From Aggregatilineales bacterium (GTDB taxonomy: Bacteria > Chloroflexota > Anaerolineae > Aggregatilineales > Ch27): 40,219 nucleotides of DNA. Numbering within the stretch: the stretch's first letter is position 1; each line of letters opens with the position of its first letter. Location of the stretch: positions 1 to 40,219 of the forward strand of contig JARKOQ010000142.1 of assembly GCA_029976005.1 (NCBI GenBank), read 5' to 3'. Positions 6,982-17,568 of the stretch are shown in pieces. Both the position numbers and the translations under genes were made by a program. Under the pieces are notes generated by a model. It saw only the letters and a list, made by a program, of their open reading frames with translations, did not search any database and had not been told where the DNA came from.

Positions 6982-8748
6982 ATGAGACGGTCGTCGTATG
7001 TTCTTCTTGGTATCGCCGTCGTGCTGGTCGTGGTGGGCAGCCTGGTCGCCTACCTGGCCCAGACCTCCGGCGGCACCATCGACGTGCGTGACATCCGCTT
7101 CACGGGCACCGACGGGGTGGAAATGAGCGCCCTGCTCTACGTGCCCAGCGGAGTCACCGCCGACAACCCCGCCCCCGGTATCCTTGCCATTCACGGTTAC
7201 ATCAATTCACGGGAGACCCAGAACGGCTTCGCGATCGAGTTCGCCAGGCGCGGTTACGTCGTCCTGGCCGTGGACCAGACCGGGCACGGCTATTCGGGCG
7301 GCCCGGCCTTCGCCAACGGCTTCGGCGGCCCGGACGGCCTGGCCTACCTGCGCACGCTCGACATCGTTGACAAGGACAACATCGGCATCAGCGGCCACTC
7401 GATGGGCGGCTGGGCGGTCGGCGTCGCCGCCAGTGTCTTCCCAGATGACTACAAGTCCATCGTCCTGGAAGGCTCCTCGACCGGCACTTTTGGCGTACCG
7501 GACGGCACGCCGGAGTGGCCGCGCAACCTGGGCCTGATCTTCAGCGAGTGGGACGAATTCGCGCAGTTCATGTGGGGGGCCAACACCGCGCCGGAGATCG
7601 TCAACACCGACAAGCTCAAGACTCTGTTCGATACCGATGAAACCGTCGTCGTCGGCCAGTTGTACGGCTCGATCGAGGACGGCACGGCCCGCATGCTGTA
7701 CCAGCCGCGCGTCACCCACCCCGGCGATCATATCTCGTCGATGGCCATCGCCGACGCGATCCAGTGGTTCCAGATGACCCTGGAAGGCGGCAACGGACTC
7801 GATCGTTTCGACCAGGTCTGGCACTGGCGCGAGATCGGCGGCTTCGTCGGCCTGCTGGGCATGATCCTGGCCCTCTTCCCGCTGGGCGCGATCCTGCTGG
7901 AGACCGCTTTCTTCAAGGACCTGGCCGATCCGCTGCCGGAGTTCAAGGGCCTGAAGGGCGGCGGCTGGTGGATCGGCGCGGCGCTGCTGGTGCTCGTCCC
8001 GATCGTCACCTACTTCTGGTTCCAGAACAGGGCCGGGGAATGGATCACGACCGGCTCCTTCTGGCCGCAGAACATCACCACCGGCCTGGTCGTCTGGGCG
8101 CTCGGCAACGGCCTGATCAGCCTGATCCTGTTCCTGATCTGGCACTTCGCAATCAACAAGAGCACGGGGGCGACCGCCGACAACTACGGCCTGACCTGGA
8201 GCGGCAAGCTGCTGTGGGTCAAGATCGGCAAGTCGCTGCTGCTGGCGATCGCCGTGATCGTCCCGGCTTACGTCCTGCTCCTGCTGGCGGCCTGGATCTT
8301 CAAGATCGACTTCCGGCTGTGGGTGCTGGCCTTCAAGCCGATGAACTTCCGCCAGTTCGGGATCATGCTGGCCTACCTGCCCTTCTTCGGTTTCTTCTTC
8401 CTGGTGCTCAGCATGGTGCTCAACAACCAGCTCCGCCGGGTGGATGCCGCGGGTAAGTCGATTGGCCTGGACAGACAGTTGCTCATCAACGTCGTGCTGC
8501 TGGCGGTGGGCTTCGTCGGCCTGCTGCTGCTCCAGTACGTGCCGCTGCTGACCGGCGGGACGATGCCCCTGTCCGAGCCGCTGCTGACCATCGTGGCCAT
8601 CCAGATCGTGCCGCTGATGATCATCGTCGCCCTGCTGATCACCTATTTCTTCCACAAGACCGGGCGCGTCTATACCGGCGCGTTCCTGGTGGCGATGCTG
8701 ATTACCTGGTACATCGTCGCCGGACAGGCCACCCACTTCCCGTTCTAG
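6982..8748 (+). CDS. Membrane protein with extracytoplasmic alpha/beta-hydrolase domain and multi-helix C-terminus
   Basis: A 588-aa fusion. An N-terminal membrane anchor (YVLLGIAVVLVVVGSLVAYL) precedes an alpha/beta-hydrolase domain of about 250 residues: oxyanion-side HGYINSRE, nucleophile elbow GHSMGG with Ser140, and a late HPGDHIS that may supply the catalytic His. From about residue 285 the protein contains some seven or eight hydrophobic segments to the end at ATHFPF. It resembles Dienelactone hydrolase/BAAT-like peptidase folds, but the substrate is unknown. An AGGAGG site fixes the start. The fused membrane part could be a transporter or lipid-binding module. No neighbour explains it, and the gene appears monocistronic. 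Confidence 0.8.
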   Translation: MRRSSYVLLGIAVVLVVVGSLVAYLAQTSGGTIDVRDIRFTGTDGVEMSALLYVPSGVTADNPAPGILAIHGYINSRETQNGFAIEFARRGYVVLAVDQTGHGYSGGPAFANGFGGPDGLAYLRTLDIVDKDNIGISGHSMGGWAVGVAASVFPDDYKSIVLEGSSTGTFGVPDGTPEWPRNLGLIFSEWDEFAQFMWGANTAPEIVNTDKLKTLFDTDETVVVGQLYGSIEDGTARMLYQPRVTHPGDHISSMAIADAIQWFQMTLEGGNGLDRFDQVWHWREIGGFVGLLGMILALFPLGAILLETAFFKDLADPLPEFKGLKGGGWWIGAALLVLVPIVTYFWFQNRAGEWITTGSFWPQNITTGLVVWALGNGLISLILFLIWHFAINKSTGATADNYGLTWSGKLLWVKIGKSLLLAIAVIVPAYVLLLLAAWIFKIDFRLWVLAFKPMNFRQFGIMLAYLPFFGFFFLVLSMVLNNQLRRVDAAGKSIGLDRQLLINVVLLAVGFVGLLLLQYVPLLTGGTMPLSEPLLTIVAIQIVPLMIIVALLITYFFHKTGRVYTGAFLVAMLITWYIVAGQATHFPF

Positions 8749-8764
8749 CGCCACCGAACAAACC

Positions 8765-8792
8765 GGGCGGCGGATCGCCTGATCCGCCGCCC
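8765..8792 (+). terminator. Strong 12-bp hairpin after the hydrolase gene, no T-tract
   Basis: GGGCGGCGGATC (8765-8776) pairs perfectly with 8781-8792 around a GCCT loop, 16 nt after the stop. The lack of a T-run makes it a weak intrinsic terminator or an RNA-stabilising end. Confidence 0.5.
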
Positions 8793-8827
8793 CAGCCTGG
8801 AATCAACTCCCCGCACTCGCCCCCTGC

Positions 8828-8857
8828 TTGACCTGATAACAACTGCTGCTGTAGGAT
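8828..8857 (+). promoter_or_regulatory. Promoter candidate for the 122-aa STAS-like gene
   Basis: TTGACC (8828-8833) and TAGGAT (8852-8857) are separated by 18 bp. An AAGGAG ribosome binding site follows at 8881-8886, 7 nt before the ATG at 8894. Confidence 0.5.
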
Positions 8858-8893
8858 AGGCTTGCACCTGGTTCGAGGGAAAGGAGTCCCCCA

Positions 8894-9262
8894 ATGGCCG
8901 ACGAACGGATCCGGTTCATCGACTACAAGGGCAAGAAGATCTTGCTGGAAGACTTCACCAACATCAGCAACGAGGACGAATTTCTCGCGCTTCTGGAGAA
9001 GGTGGAGGCGTTTATCCAACAGCAGCCGCCCAAGTCGCTGCTGGTCTGTGTTGATCTGAACGGCGCGCGCTTCAGCACGCGCATCTCCCAGGCCTCGAAG
9101 GAGGCAACCACGCGCAACACGCCCTTCATCAAGGCCAGCGCCCTGGTCGGGCCGGGCGGCCTGATGGACATCGTCATGCAGGGCGTCAGCCTGTTTGCCC
9201 GCCGTGAGCTGATCATGTTCAAGACGCGCGAAGAAGCGCTGGAATGGCTAGACGGCCAGTAG
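8894..9262 (+). CDS. Small STAS/SpoIIAA-like domain protein, function unknown
   Basis: A 122-aa soluble protein with alternating strands and helices: RIRFIDYKGKKILLEDF, then a helix EFLALLEKVEAFIQQQ, a strand SLLVCVDLNGA, a helix/turn with ARFSTRISQASKEATTR, and LFARRELIMFKTREEALEWL. The last segment (a strand followed by 'FKTREEALEWL') is typical of SpoIIAA-like/STAS-type domains that follow the pattern 'D..G....T...a'. No phospho-acceptor serine can be assigned with confidence. An AAGGAG site supports the start, and a terminator lies at 9288-9319. Partner proteins are not evident nearby. Confidence 0.75.
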   Translation: MADERIRFIDYKGKKILLEDFTNISNEDEFLALLEKVEAFIQQQPPKSLLVCVDLNGARFSTRISQASKEATTRNTPFIKASALVGPGGLMDIVMQGVSLFARRELIMFKTREEALEWLDGQ

Positions 9263-9485
9263 CCCTGCCCGGCTTCCGGCAACCCAGGGGCGGCGCGTTG
9301 TGAGATCGCGCCGCCCTTTGAATTCGCCCGGCTTCCGGCCCCTCGAACGTGATCGCCGCCCACACGCCGGGCTGCCAGTCGGCAGGACGCTCGATCTCCC
9401 AGGTTTCGGTCTGGGTGATGGTCAGCGTGTCCGGCGCGGCCGGGCCGGCCAGGCTCTCTTTGAGCAGCAGTCCGCTAAAACGCAT
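9219..9485 (-). CDS. Small hypothetical protein (88 aa), tail uncertain
   Basis: From the ATG at 9485 the first 55 or so residues look protein-like (MRFSGLLLKESLAG, then TLTITQTETWEIERPADW and GVWAAITFEG). A good AGGAGA ribosome binding site lies 6 nt upstream. The gene follows the DinB gene on the same strand by 46 nt. Beyond that the frame runs through the terminator hairpin at 9288-9319 and ends inside the convergent gene, so the C-terminal third may be a run-on after an indel. I do not recognise the family. Confidence 0.4.
   Translation of the reverse strand: MRFSGLLLKESLAGPAAPDTLTITQTETWEIERPADWQPGVWAAITFEGPEAGRIQRAARSHNAPPLGCRKPGRATGRLAIPALLRAS
9288..9319 (+). terminator. Intrinsic terminator of the STAS-like gene
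   Basis: GGGCGGCGCG (9288-9297) pairs with CGCGCCGCCC (9307-9316) around a 9-nt loop and is followed by TTT, 25 nt after the stop at 9262. Confidence 0.6.
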
Positions 9486-9531
9486 CCCGATCTCCTCCCG
9501 ACCCCGCCTATTCACATTGCAGCGCGGCCGT

Positions 9532-10002
9532 CTAGAATCCCGGCACGTCGATCCCCAGCAGGCCCAGGATCAGGTACAGTTCGCCCCGGTGATGGATTTC
9601 GTGCTCCATCACGTAGCGAAAAATGCCCTCGACGGTATAGGTCTGGCCCCAGGAAGTCTCGACCACGCGCTCCAGATCGGCATCGGTCAGGCCGCGCAGG
9701 TAGGTCTCCGTGCGCGCGTGCACCTCGCCCAGCAGCACCTTGAGCGAGGCCACGGTCGAGACCGGCTCCAGCTCGAAAGCCGTGCCCATGTAGGCCGGGG
9801 GCCAGTCGTCCAGCTCGCCGGTCAGCACGTGGCGCAGCCAGCCCTCCTCGGCCCCGGCGATGTGCAACACCTGCTGGACCGGCGTCCACAGTCCGGGCCG
9901 GGGCACGAAGTGGCGCTGCTCCTCCGGCAGGGTGTCGAGCGCCGCCAGCAGCGTGCCGCGCGCCCTGGCCCATTCCGCCAGCACAATTTCGATCCGGCTC
10001 AT
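9532..10002 (-). CDS. DinB-family (DUF664-like) four-helix-bundle protein
   Basis: A 156-aa protein of the DinB/YfiT superfamily, whose members carry a three-histidine metal site and include thiol-dependent transferases. Candidate ligands are His47 in VLHIAGAEEGW and the HEIHHRGEL cluster (His134, His137 and His138). The start at 10002 is preferred over an in-frame ATG 126 nt upstream because GAGGAAGGGGG precedes it and the DinB fold begins there (MSRIEIVLAEW). The upstream extension overlaps the clpC terminator. Substrate is unknown; many homologues use bacillithiol, mycothiol or maleylpyruvate. Confidence 0.83.
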   Translation of the reverse strand: MSRIEIVLAEWARARGTLLAALDTLPEEQRHFVPRPGLWTPVQQVLHIAGAEEGWLRHVLTGELDDWPPAYMGTAFELEPVSTVASLKVLLGEVHARTETYLRGLTDADLERVVETSWGQTYTVEGIFRYVMEHEIHHRGELYLILGLLGIDVPGF

Positions 10003-10069
10003 TGCATCCCCCTTCCTCACCGCAGTTTCACCTCCAGTATACAGAACATCCGTTCCCGGCTCAAGCCAT

Positions 10070-10099
10070 AAAAAGGCCCGCCGGTTGTCCCGGCGGGCC
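10070..10099 (-). terminator. Intrinsic terminator of clpC
   Basis: On the minus strand GGCCCGCCGG (10099-10090) pairs with CCGGCGGGCC (10084-10075) around a 5-nt loop and is followed by five T. It lies 26 nt after the clpC stop. Confidence 0.88.
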
Positions 10100-10124
10100 T
10101 GGTGGGTTGGCTGTTTACAGCGGG

Positions 10125-12641
<2,517 letters not shown>

Positions 12642-12714
12642 GGTAGGTTCTCTTTTTGACGTTGGGCCTCCCGGCCCATGCTCAGCTTCCTGTAGAAACC
12701 GCTATCCTGGGACA

Positions 12715-12723
12715 AGTATAGCA
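12715..12723 (-). promoter_or_regulatory. Extended -10 promoter of clpC
   Basis: On the minus strand TGCTATACT runs from 12723 to 12715, an extended -10 element, about 75 nt before the clpC ATG. No clear -35 box, CtsR-like heptamer or CIRCE repeat was seen. Confidence 0.5.
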
Positions 12724-12975
12724 CGACTCCCCACCCCCCTGGGGCGGCGCAACCCGTTCTGATGGACTTCTGATGTCCCCGACCGGCGCGCTCCGCCGCC
12801 TTCACTGCGATTGCCCTGCGACCCATCGCGCCGATCGATCACCCCAGCGCCGAGGGCGCAAGGAAAACTGTTTGACAAGTTTTTCTGTTTCTGCTTTTCC
12901 CCGCGTTTTTCCTTGGCGTCTTGGCGGTTCCTTTTGCCTGTAATGCGATTGCCCTCCGGATTGCCACCGCCCGAC

Positions 12976-13004
12976 TTGCGTATCTCACCAGATTCCTCTA
13001 TATA
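12976..13004 (+). promoter_or_regulatory. Promoter of the secreted duplicated-domain protein
   Basis: TTGCGT (12976-12981) and TATATA (12999-13004) are spaced 17 bp, with a leader of about 60 nt ending in AAGGAG (13059-13064) before the ATG at 13071. The rest of the divergent 12642-13070 gap shows no further gene. Confidence 0.55.
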
Positions 13005-13070
13005 TAGGGTACGGGTATAACGCGCTGCACGTTCGCCAACGCGACGACAGCGCAGTTCAAGGAGCGTGGA

Positions 13071-14348
13071 ATGCGTAAAATCTGGGTGGTCATGTTAGCG
13101 CTGGTTTTATTGGCCGCTCCCCTGGCTGCGATCCAGGCGCAGGGCGGCATCCTCTTCGAAGACGACTTCAGTGATACCAAGTCCGGCTGGGAAGTTGGCG
13201 AGTACGATGGCGGTGACGTGGGTTACGGAAACGGCTACTACTTCGTGACCTCGACGGGCAGCGGCTCGATGATGTGGGGCGTGGCCAACCAGACCTTCGA
13301 CGACATCATCATCTCGGTCGAGGCGACCCAGTTCAGCGCTCCCTCCAACTCCAACAATGGGTACGGCGTGATGTGCCGCGTCCAGCCGGACGGCAGCGGC
13401 TACATGCTCTACATCAGCGGCGACGGGTACGCCAGCATCGTCCTCGCCAGCGAGGGTTCGTTCACCGCCCTGGTCGACTGGACGACCTCCGACGCGGTCA
13501 TCCAGGGGAACTCCACCAACCTGCTCGAAGCCTCGTGCCTGGGCAGCGACCTGTCCCTGACGGTCAACGGCGAATTGGTGGTCGAGGCATCCGACGACAC
13601 CTATGCTTCCGGCGACATCGCCCTCAGCGCCACGACCTTCGAAACAACCATGACCGAGATTCACTTCGACAACCTGGTCGTCAGCGCCGAGGGCAGCAGC
13701 GGCGGAGTCACCCTCCCCAACCAGCCCACGACCGTCGATGTCGGCGCGGCCTTCACCGATGACTTCAGCGACCCCGATTCGGGCTGGGAAATCGGCGACT
13801 ATGAGACCGGCGATGTCGGCTACCGCAACGGTTACTACTACGTGACCTCCGAAGGCGACGGCAATCTGATGTGGGGTCTGGCCGGCCAGAACTTCGCCGA
13901 CGTCATGATCGACGTCCAGGCCACCCAGATCAGCGCCCCCTCCAACGACAACAATGGCTACGGCGTGATGTGCCGCATCCAGCCGGACGGCAAGACCGGC
14001 TACCTGCTGCGCATCAGCGGCGACGGGTACGCCAGCATCTACCTGGCAGCCGAAGATGAATTCGTCGCGCTGGCGGCCTGGACGGCCGCGGACGCCATCA
14101 ACCTGGGCAACGCCACCAACCACATCCAGGCCCTGTGCGAAGGCTCGCGTCTGGCCCTGATGGTCAACGACGTGCTGGTCGCGGAAGCGGAAGACGACAC
14201 CCTCACCGAGGGTGACATCGCCCTGGCTGCGACCTCGTTCGAAAGCGCCAAGACTGAGATTCACTTCGACGACATCATGGTCTTCACGCCCGAAGCCAGC
14301 GGCGAAAGCAGCGCGCCCGCGCCGACCGCCACCCCGTCCAAGAAGTAA
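13071..14348 (+). CDS. Secreted protein with two tandem beta-sandwich (LamG/DUF1080-like) domains
   Basis: A 425-aa exported protein. A signal peptide (MRKIWVVMLALVLLAAPLAA ending near IQAQGG) is followed by two copies of a domain of about 185 residues. Both open with DDFSD...SGWEVG or SGWEIG and continue through GNGYY/RNGYY, the shared NNGYGVMCR, SGDGYASI, and a final TEIHFDN/TEIHFDD. This pattern matches concanavalin-A-like sandwich domains found in sugar-binding and 3-keto-glycoside hydrolase (DUF1080) proteins. No catalytic acid pair is evident, so a binding role is more likely. The ending PAPTATPSKK is low-complexity. A strong terminator follows. Confidence 0.85.
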   Translation: MRKIWVVMLALVLLAAPLAAIQAQGGILFEDDFSDTKSGWEVGEYDGGDVGYGNGYYFVTSTGSGSMMWGVANQTFDDIIISVEATQFSAPSNSNNGYGVMCRVQPDGSGYMLYISGDGYASIVLASEGSFTALVDWTTSDAVIQGNSTNLLEASCLGSDLSLTVNGELVVEASDDTYASGDIALSATTFETTMTEIHFDNLVVSAEGSSGGVTLPNQPTTVDVGAAFTDDFSDPDSGWEIGDYETGDVGYRNGYYYVTSEGDGNLMWGLAGQNFADVMIDVQATQISAPSNDNNGYGVMCRIQPDGKTGYLLRISGDGYASIYLAAEDEFVALAAWTAADAINLGNATNHIQALCEGSRLALMVNDVLVAEAEDDTLTEGDIALAATSFESAKTEIHFDDIMVFTPEASGESSAPAPTATPSKK

Positions 14349-14376
14349 GCGCCGGGGAATAGTCTCCTGACAAGCG

Positions 14377-14413
14377 CAGGGGCGGCTCGTCTGAGTCGCC
14401 CCTGTGTTGTTTT
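14377..14413 (+). terminator. Intrinsic terminator
   Basis: CAGGGGCGGCTC (14377-14388) pairs with GAGTCGCCCCTG (14393-14404), one G-U pair, 4-nt loop, then TGTTGTTTT. It lies 28 nt after the stop at 14348, and the stem may also stop the converging minus-strand gene. Confidence 0.8.
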
Positions 14414-14435
14414 CGCCTCCGGCCGGTTCGCCACC

Positions 14436-15707
14436 CTAGTCGCGCGGCACGCGCTCCCGGACGAGCAGTTCGCGGGCGCGCTCAAGCTGCCGGTCGAGCG
14501 TCTCGAAGATGGCGTTGTTCTTGCCGGCGGCCAGCCGCCGCCGCCCGCGCACCGCCTCCTCCAGCATCCCCAGGCTGTCCCACAGCTTCTCGTAGCGGGT
14601 TTTGATCCGCATGTTCAGCGTCAGCCCGGCCATGATCAGCGGCAGGTAGGCGTAGCTCAGGTCCATCGGCTGGTTGCCCTGCACGGCCTGAACGACCTTC
14701 TCGGCGTAAGCCCGGTGCTCTTCCGGCGTGCCATAGTCGCGCCGGGTCGCCGATTCCACGATTGGCAGGCAGACTCGCACCGCGTCGTACAAGGCTCCGA
14801 AGTACAGCTCCCCACCGGCCAGCTTGCCGCGATCCTCCAGCGCCTTGTCCTCGTCCTGCACCAGCAGGCTGGAGAGCCACTGGAACCAGCGCGCGTCGCT
14901 CAGGTCGAAGTCTTTTTCGTACTGGCAGGCATCGTCAAACACGTAGGCGATCGCCTTGGCGATGAACAGCGCCTCCCCTGGGTGCAGGGGCAGCCCGGCG
15001 GCGGCAAAATGCTCCGCCGTGGCCTCTTCCAGGTCGGCGAAGATATTCAGGGTGGTGAATTCATAGCTGATTTCTTCCGCGCGGGCCATGCTGGCTTCGA
15101 TCCGGCCCTGTTCCAGCTTGAAGTCCTGGGCCGTCCACAGCGCCTCGTAGCGGGTATCGAGCCTGGGCGTGCCCAGGTTGACCTGGCCGGGGACGATCGA
15201 AAACCGGCAGCGCAGCTCGCCTGCCTTGACATCGCCGGTGAAGGCCACGTCGCGCAGTACGTCCAGCCGGAAAGGCGAGATGCTCAGCGCGCTGGGCGGG
15301 CGGCCCGTGCCCTTGGGGCGGACGGGCTGGTGCTTGGCGTCGGCCGCTTGGGCCGCCAGCCTGATGATGACCGGGTAGCCCTTGGCGGGCGGCGTTGGCG
15401 GCTGGGCCAGGGCTTGCAGGTGCAGGAGGCCCACTTCCCCCGCCTCCAGCCGGAGCCGCACCTGGCGCTTGGGCATCACGAAACTCAGCCGGTTCCCGGC
15501 CCCGTCCTTGCTGGGCAGGCGCACCTCCACGTCCACATCCTGCGGCCGGTCGATCAGGCTCTGGAGCAGGATCAGGACCTCGAAGGGCTGGCCGATGGCC
15601 GATCCCTCCGGATAGACCCCAACCGCCGCCTGCACCGTGTTCAGTTCGCAGCGCTTCCCCCCGGTGATGGTCCCCAGCACGTCAGGATATTCGCGTGCAA
15701 TCATCAT
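14436..15707 (-). CDS. Conserved protein of unknown function, paralogue B of a tandem pair
   Basis: A 423-aa soluble protein without a family I can name. It opens with a segment shared with its neighbour (LGTITGGKRCELNTVQAAVGV against LGAITDGERLNLDVVQCALGV in paralogue A, here split by differences). An N-terminal region of about 130 residues is rich in alternating hydrophobics (PFEVLILLQSL, RQVRLRLEAGEVGLLHL), suggesting a beta-sandwich. The C-terminal 230 residues are helical and contain the shared YLPLIMAGLTLNMRI. It has no signal peptide, membrane segment or nucleotide-binding motif. It follows paralogue A by 72 nt on the same strand, so the two are probably co-transcribed. A GAGAGGGG site precedes the ATG pair at 15707/15704. 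Confidence 0.8.
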   Translation of the reverse strand: MMIAREYPDVLGTITGGKRCELNTVQAAVGVYPEGSAIGQPFEVLILLQSLIDRPQDVDVEVRLPSKDGAGNRLSFVMPKRQVRLRLEAGEVGLLHLQALAQPPTPPAKGYPVIIRLAAQAADAKHQPVRPKGTGRPPSALSISPFRLDVLRDVAFTGDVKAGELRCRFSIVPGQVNLGTPRLDTRYEALWTAQDFKLEQGRIEASMARAEEISYEFTTLNIFADLEEATAEHFAAAGLPLHPGEALFIAKAIAYVFDDACQYEKDFDLSDARWFQWLSSLLVQDEDKALEDRGKLAGGELYFGALYDAVRVCLPIVESATRRDYGTPEEHRAYAEKVVQAVQGNQPMDLSYAYLPLIMAGLTLNMRIKTRYEKLWDSLGMLEEAVRGRRRLAAGKNNAIFETLDRQLERARELLVRERVPRD

Positions 15708-15779
15708 GCCACCCCTCTCTAAACATCCGGCGGCCAGGCGTGGCGGACGCCCTTCTCCCAGGGAACGACCCTGCCCGGC

Positions 15780-17048
15780 TTACCCGGTCTGGTTGAGCGC
15801 GCGATCCAGGAGCTGGTCGGTCAGCTTGAATATCGGCTCGTTCGAGTCGTCCTGTTCCGGCTGGCGCTGTTCGCGGGCCTTGTGCAGCAGCCAGATCGTC
15901 TCCCGCGGGACTTCGTGCGGCATCACGATCCGGGTGTTGGCGATCAGCCCGCCCAGGACGAGTGGCAGGTAGGTGTGCGTGAAATCCAGCTCGCCCCGGC
16001 TCAGGCGCTGCGTCACACTCCCGACGTACTCGGCCTGCTCCTCCTCGGTGCCAAAGTCCTCGCCCGTGACCGTATGGATCATGTTCAGCGACAGGCGGGC
16101 GGCATCCTGGATCAGATCGGGCAGGAGCTGTTCCTTGATGAGATGCGGCATGTTCCTGGCCGCGTCCGGCCGGTCGAACAGCACCCGGCCCAGGCGAGTC
16201 ACCCAGGCGGGACACCCCTCGTCCTCGCCGGATTCGAGCAGCGCCGCCCCCTGTTCCACGGAGAGCACCAGGCTTTTGGTGATCAGGACGGCTTCCCCGG
16301 CCTTGAGGTAGTAGCCGCCGTTCTCCCGGAAGCGCGTCTGGATGACATCCAGCAGCGGGAAGAAGACGGTCTCACGCTTGAGCGCGGGCAGAATCAGGTC
16401 GATCTTTTCGCGGACGCGCTCGAGCAGGGCGTGCTCATCCACGTGATCCTTCATCGTCCACAGGCTGGTCCAACCGGGGGAGAAATCGGCCACCTCCCCC
16501 ACCGTCGCCGGCTTGATAACGAAAGGCACGGTCAGCCCACTCCGGCCCGCCTTTTCGGTGGAAAAGACCATCTGCTGGAGTTTCCAGAGGTGCTTCTGGA
16601 CTTCGTCCGAAAGCTCGGTCTCCATGAACGGCCCCCCACCACCCGTCTGGCGCACCCGGGTTGGCTTGCGGCTGTCCATCCGCTTGACGCTCAGCTCCAT
16701 CGTGAGCCGGTAGGTGTTGGCGGGGGCCGTTTGTGGGGAGCTGGACACAGGCAGGGTCATGAAGCCCACCTCCGCCGGGCGCAGTCCCACCACCAGCCGG
16801 GCGCTCTTGACGATGAACCGGTTACGCTTGCCCTTGGCGTCCTGTTCCGGCAGGCTGACCACCGCCGTCACGTCCACGTTCACGTCGGATGCGTTCTGAA
16901 TGAGCAGAATCACTTCGAAGGGTTTACCGGCGGGAATCGCGGAGGGGCGCACGCCCAGCGCGCACTGCACCACGTCCAGATTCAGGCGCTCGCCGTCCGT
17001 GATAGCGCCCAGCAGGTCGGGAAGATTTACCGTCTGGCCGTCAGCCAT
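15780..17048 (-). CDS. Conserved protein of unknown function, paralogue A of a tandem pair
   Basis: A 422-aa soluble protein related to the next gene downstream over its whole length. Shared landmarks are the opening TDGERLNLDVVQ region, GKPFEVILLIQNASDVNVDV, the RLVVGLRPAEVGFMTLPV strand pair, a central GEAVLITKSLVLSVEQG block (GEALFIAKAIAYVFDDA in the paralogue), and TYLPLVLGGLIANTRIV. The likely arrangement is an Ig-like beta-sandwich followed by a helical domain. A GGAGG site lies 5 nt before the ATG at 17048. It is on the same strand as and 127 nt downstream of hspR. A TTGACG at 17169-17164 (minus) suggests an internal promoter. The function is unknown. Confidence 0.8.
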   Translation of the reverse strand: MADGQTVNLPDLLGAITDGERLNLDVVQCALGVRPSAIPAGKPFEVILLIQNASDVNVDVTAVVSLPEQDAKGKRNRFIVKSARLVVGLRPAEVGFMTLPVSSSPQTAPANTYRLTMELSVKRMDSRKPTRVRQTGGGGPFMETELSDEVQKHLWKLQQMVFSTEKAGRSGLTVPFVIKPATVGEVADFSPGWTSLWTMKDHVDEHALLERVREKIDLILPALKRETVFFPLLDVIQTRFRENGGYYLKAGEAVLITKSLVLSVEQGAALLESGEDEGCPAWVTRLGRVLFDRPDAARNMPHLIKEQLLPDLIQDAARLSLNMIHTVTGEDFGTEEEQAEYVGSVTQRLSRGELDFTHTYLPLVLGGLIANTRIVMPHEVPRETIWLLHKAREQRQPEQDDSNEPIFKLTDQLLDRALNQTG

Positions 17049-17175
17049 GCCAGCCTCCGATCAGGGAACCAGAGTCATCAGAAGAACACAGCGGCCCGGC
17101 GAGGCCGGCTGGAGACGGAAACCTGCCGGGCGGCTCGATTACTACTACCAGTTTAGCAGAAGCCGTCAATCCGCG

Positions 17176-17529
17176 TTAGCGGCCCAGAACGCCCCCATCC
17201 CCCGCGCCGCCGCCGGAATCGCCCCCCTCCAGCGCATCCAGCCGGGCCTGGAGCGATTCCATTTCCGCCTGGAGCAATTCCACCCGTTCGGTCAGGTTGA
17301 GGATCACCGCCACCCCGGCCAGATTGACGCCCAGCTCGCTGGTGATGCGCACGATCTTGTGCAGGCGCTGGACGTCGCGCTCGGTATACAGGCGGATGTT
17401 GCCCGGCGACCGGCACGGCACCACGAGCTGCATCTCCTCGTAGTTGCGCAGGGTCTGCGGGTGCAGGTTGACCAGCCTGGCGACCACGCTGATCGTATAT
17501 CGCGGTTCATCCAAGGTCTGCTCGGACAT
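17176..17529 (-). CDS. hspR: MerR-family heat-shock repressor HspR-like
   Basis: A 117-aa regulator with an N-terminal MerR helix-turn-helix: YTISVVARLVNLHPQTLRNYE, then PGNIRLYTERDVQRLHKI and ELGVNLAGVAVILNL. This sequence of motifs matches HspR, which represses dnaK/dnaJ/clpB operons from HAIR sites. A coiled-coil segment (LLQAEMESLQARLDALEG) and a Gly-rich tail follow. The ATG at 17529 was chosen over 17550 because AGGAAG precedes it at 8 nt. It sits downstream of dnaJ and htrA on the same strand, and in characterised actinobacteria hspR is likewise the last gene of a chaperone operon. Autoregulation is therefore likely, though no clean HAIR repeat was found. Confidence 0.85.
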   Translation of the reverse strand: MSEQTLDEPRYTISVVARLVNLHPQTLRNYEEMQLVVPCRSPGNIRLYTERDVQRLHKIVRITSELGVNLAGVAVILNLTERVELLQAEMESLQARLDALEGGDSGGGAGDGGVLGR

Positions 17530-17568
17530 CGTTTCGGCTTCCTGCTCCATCCGGCGGCGAACCGGCCC

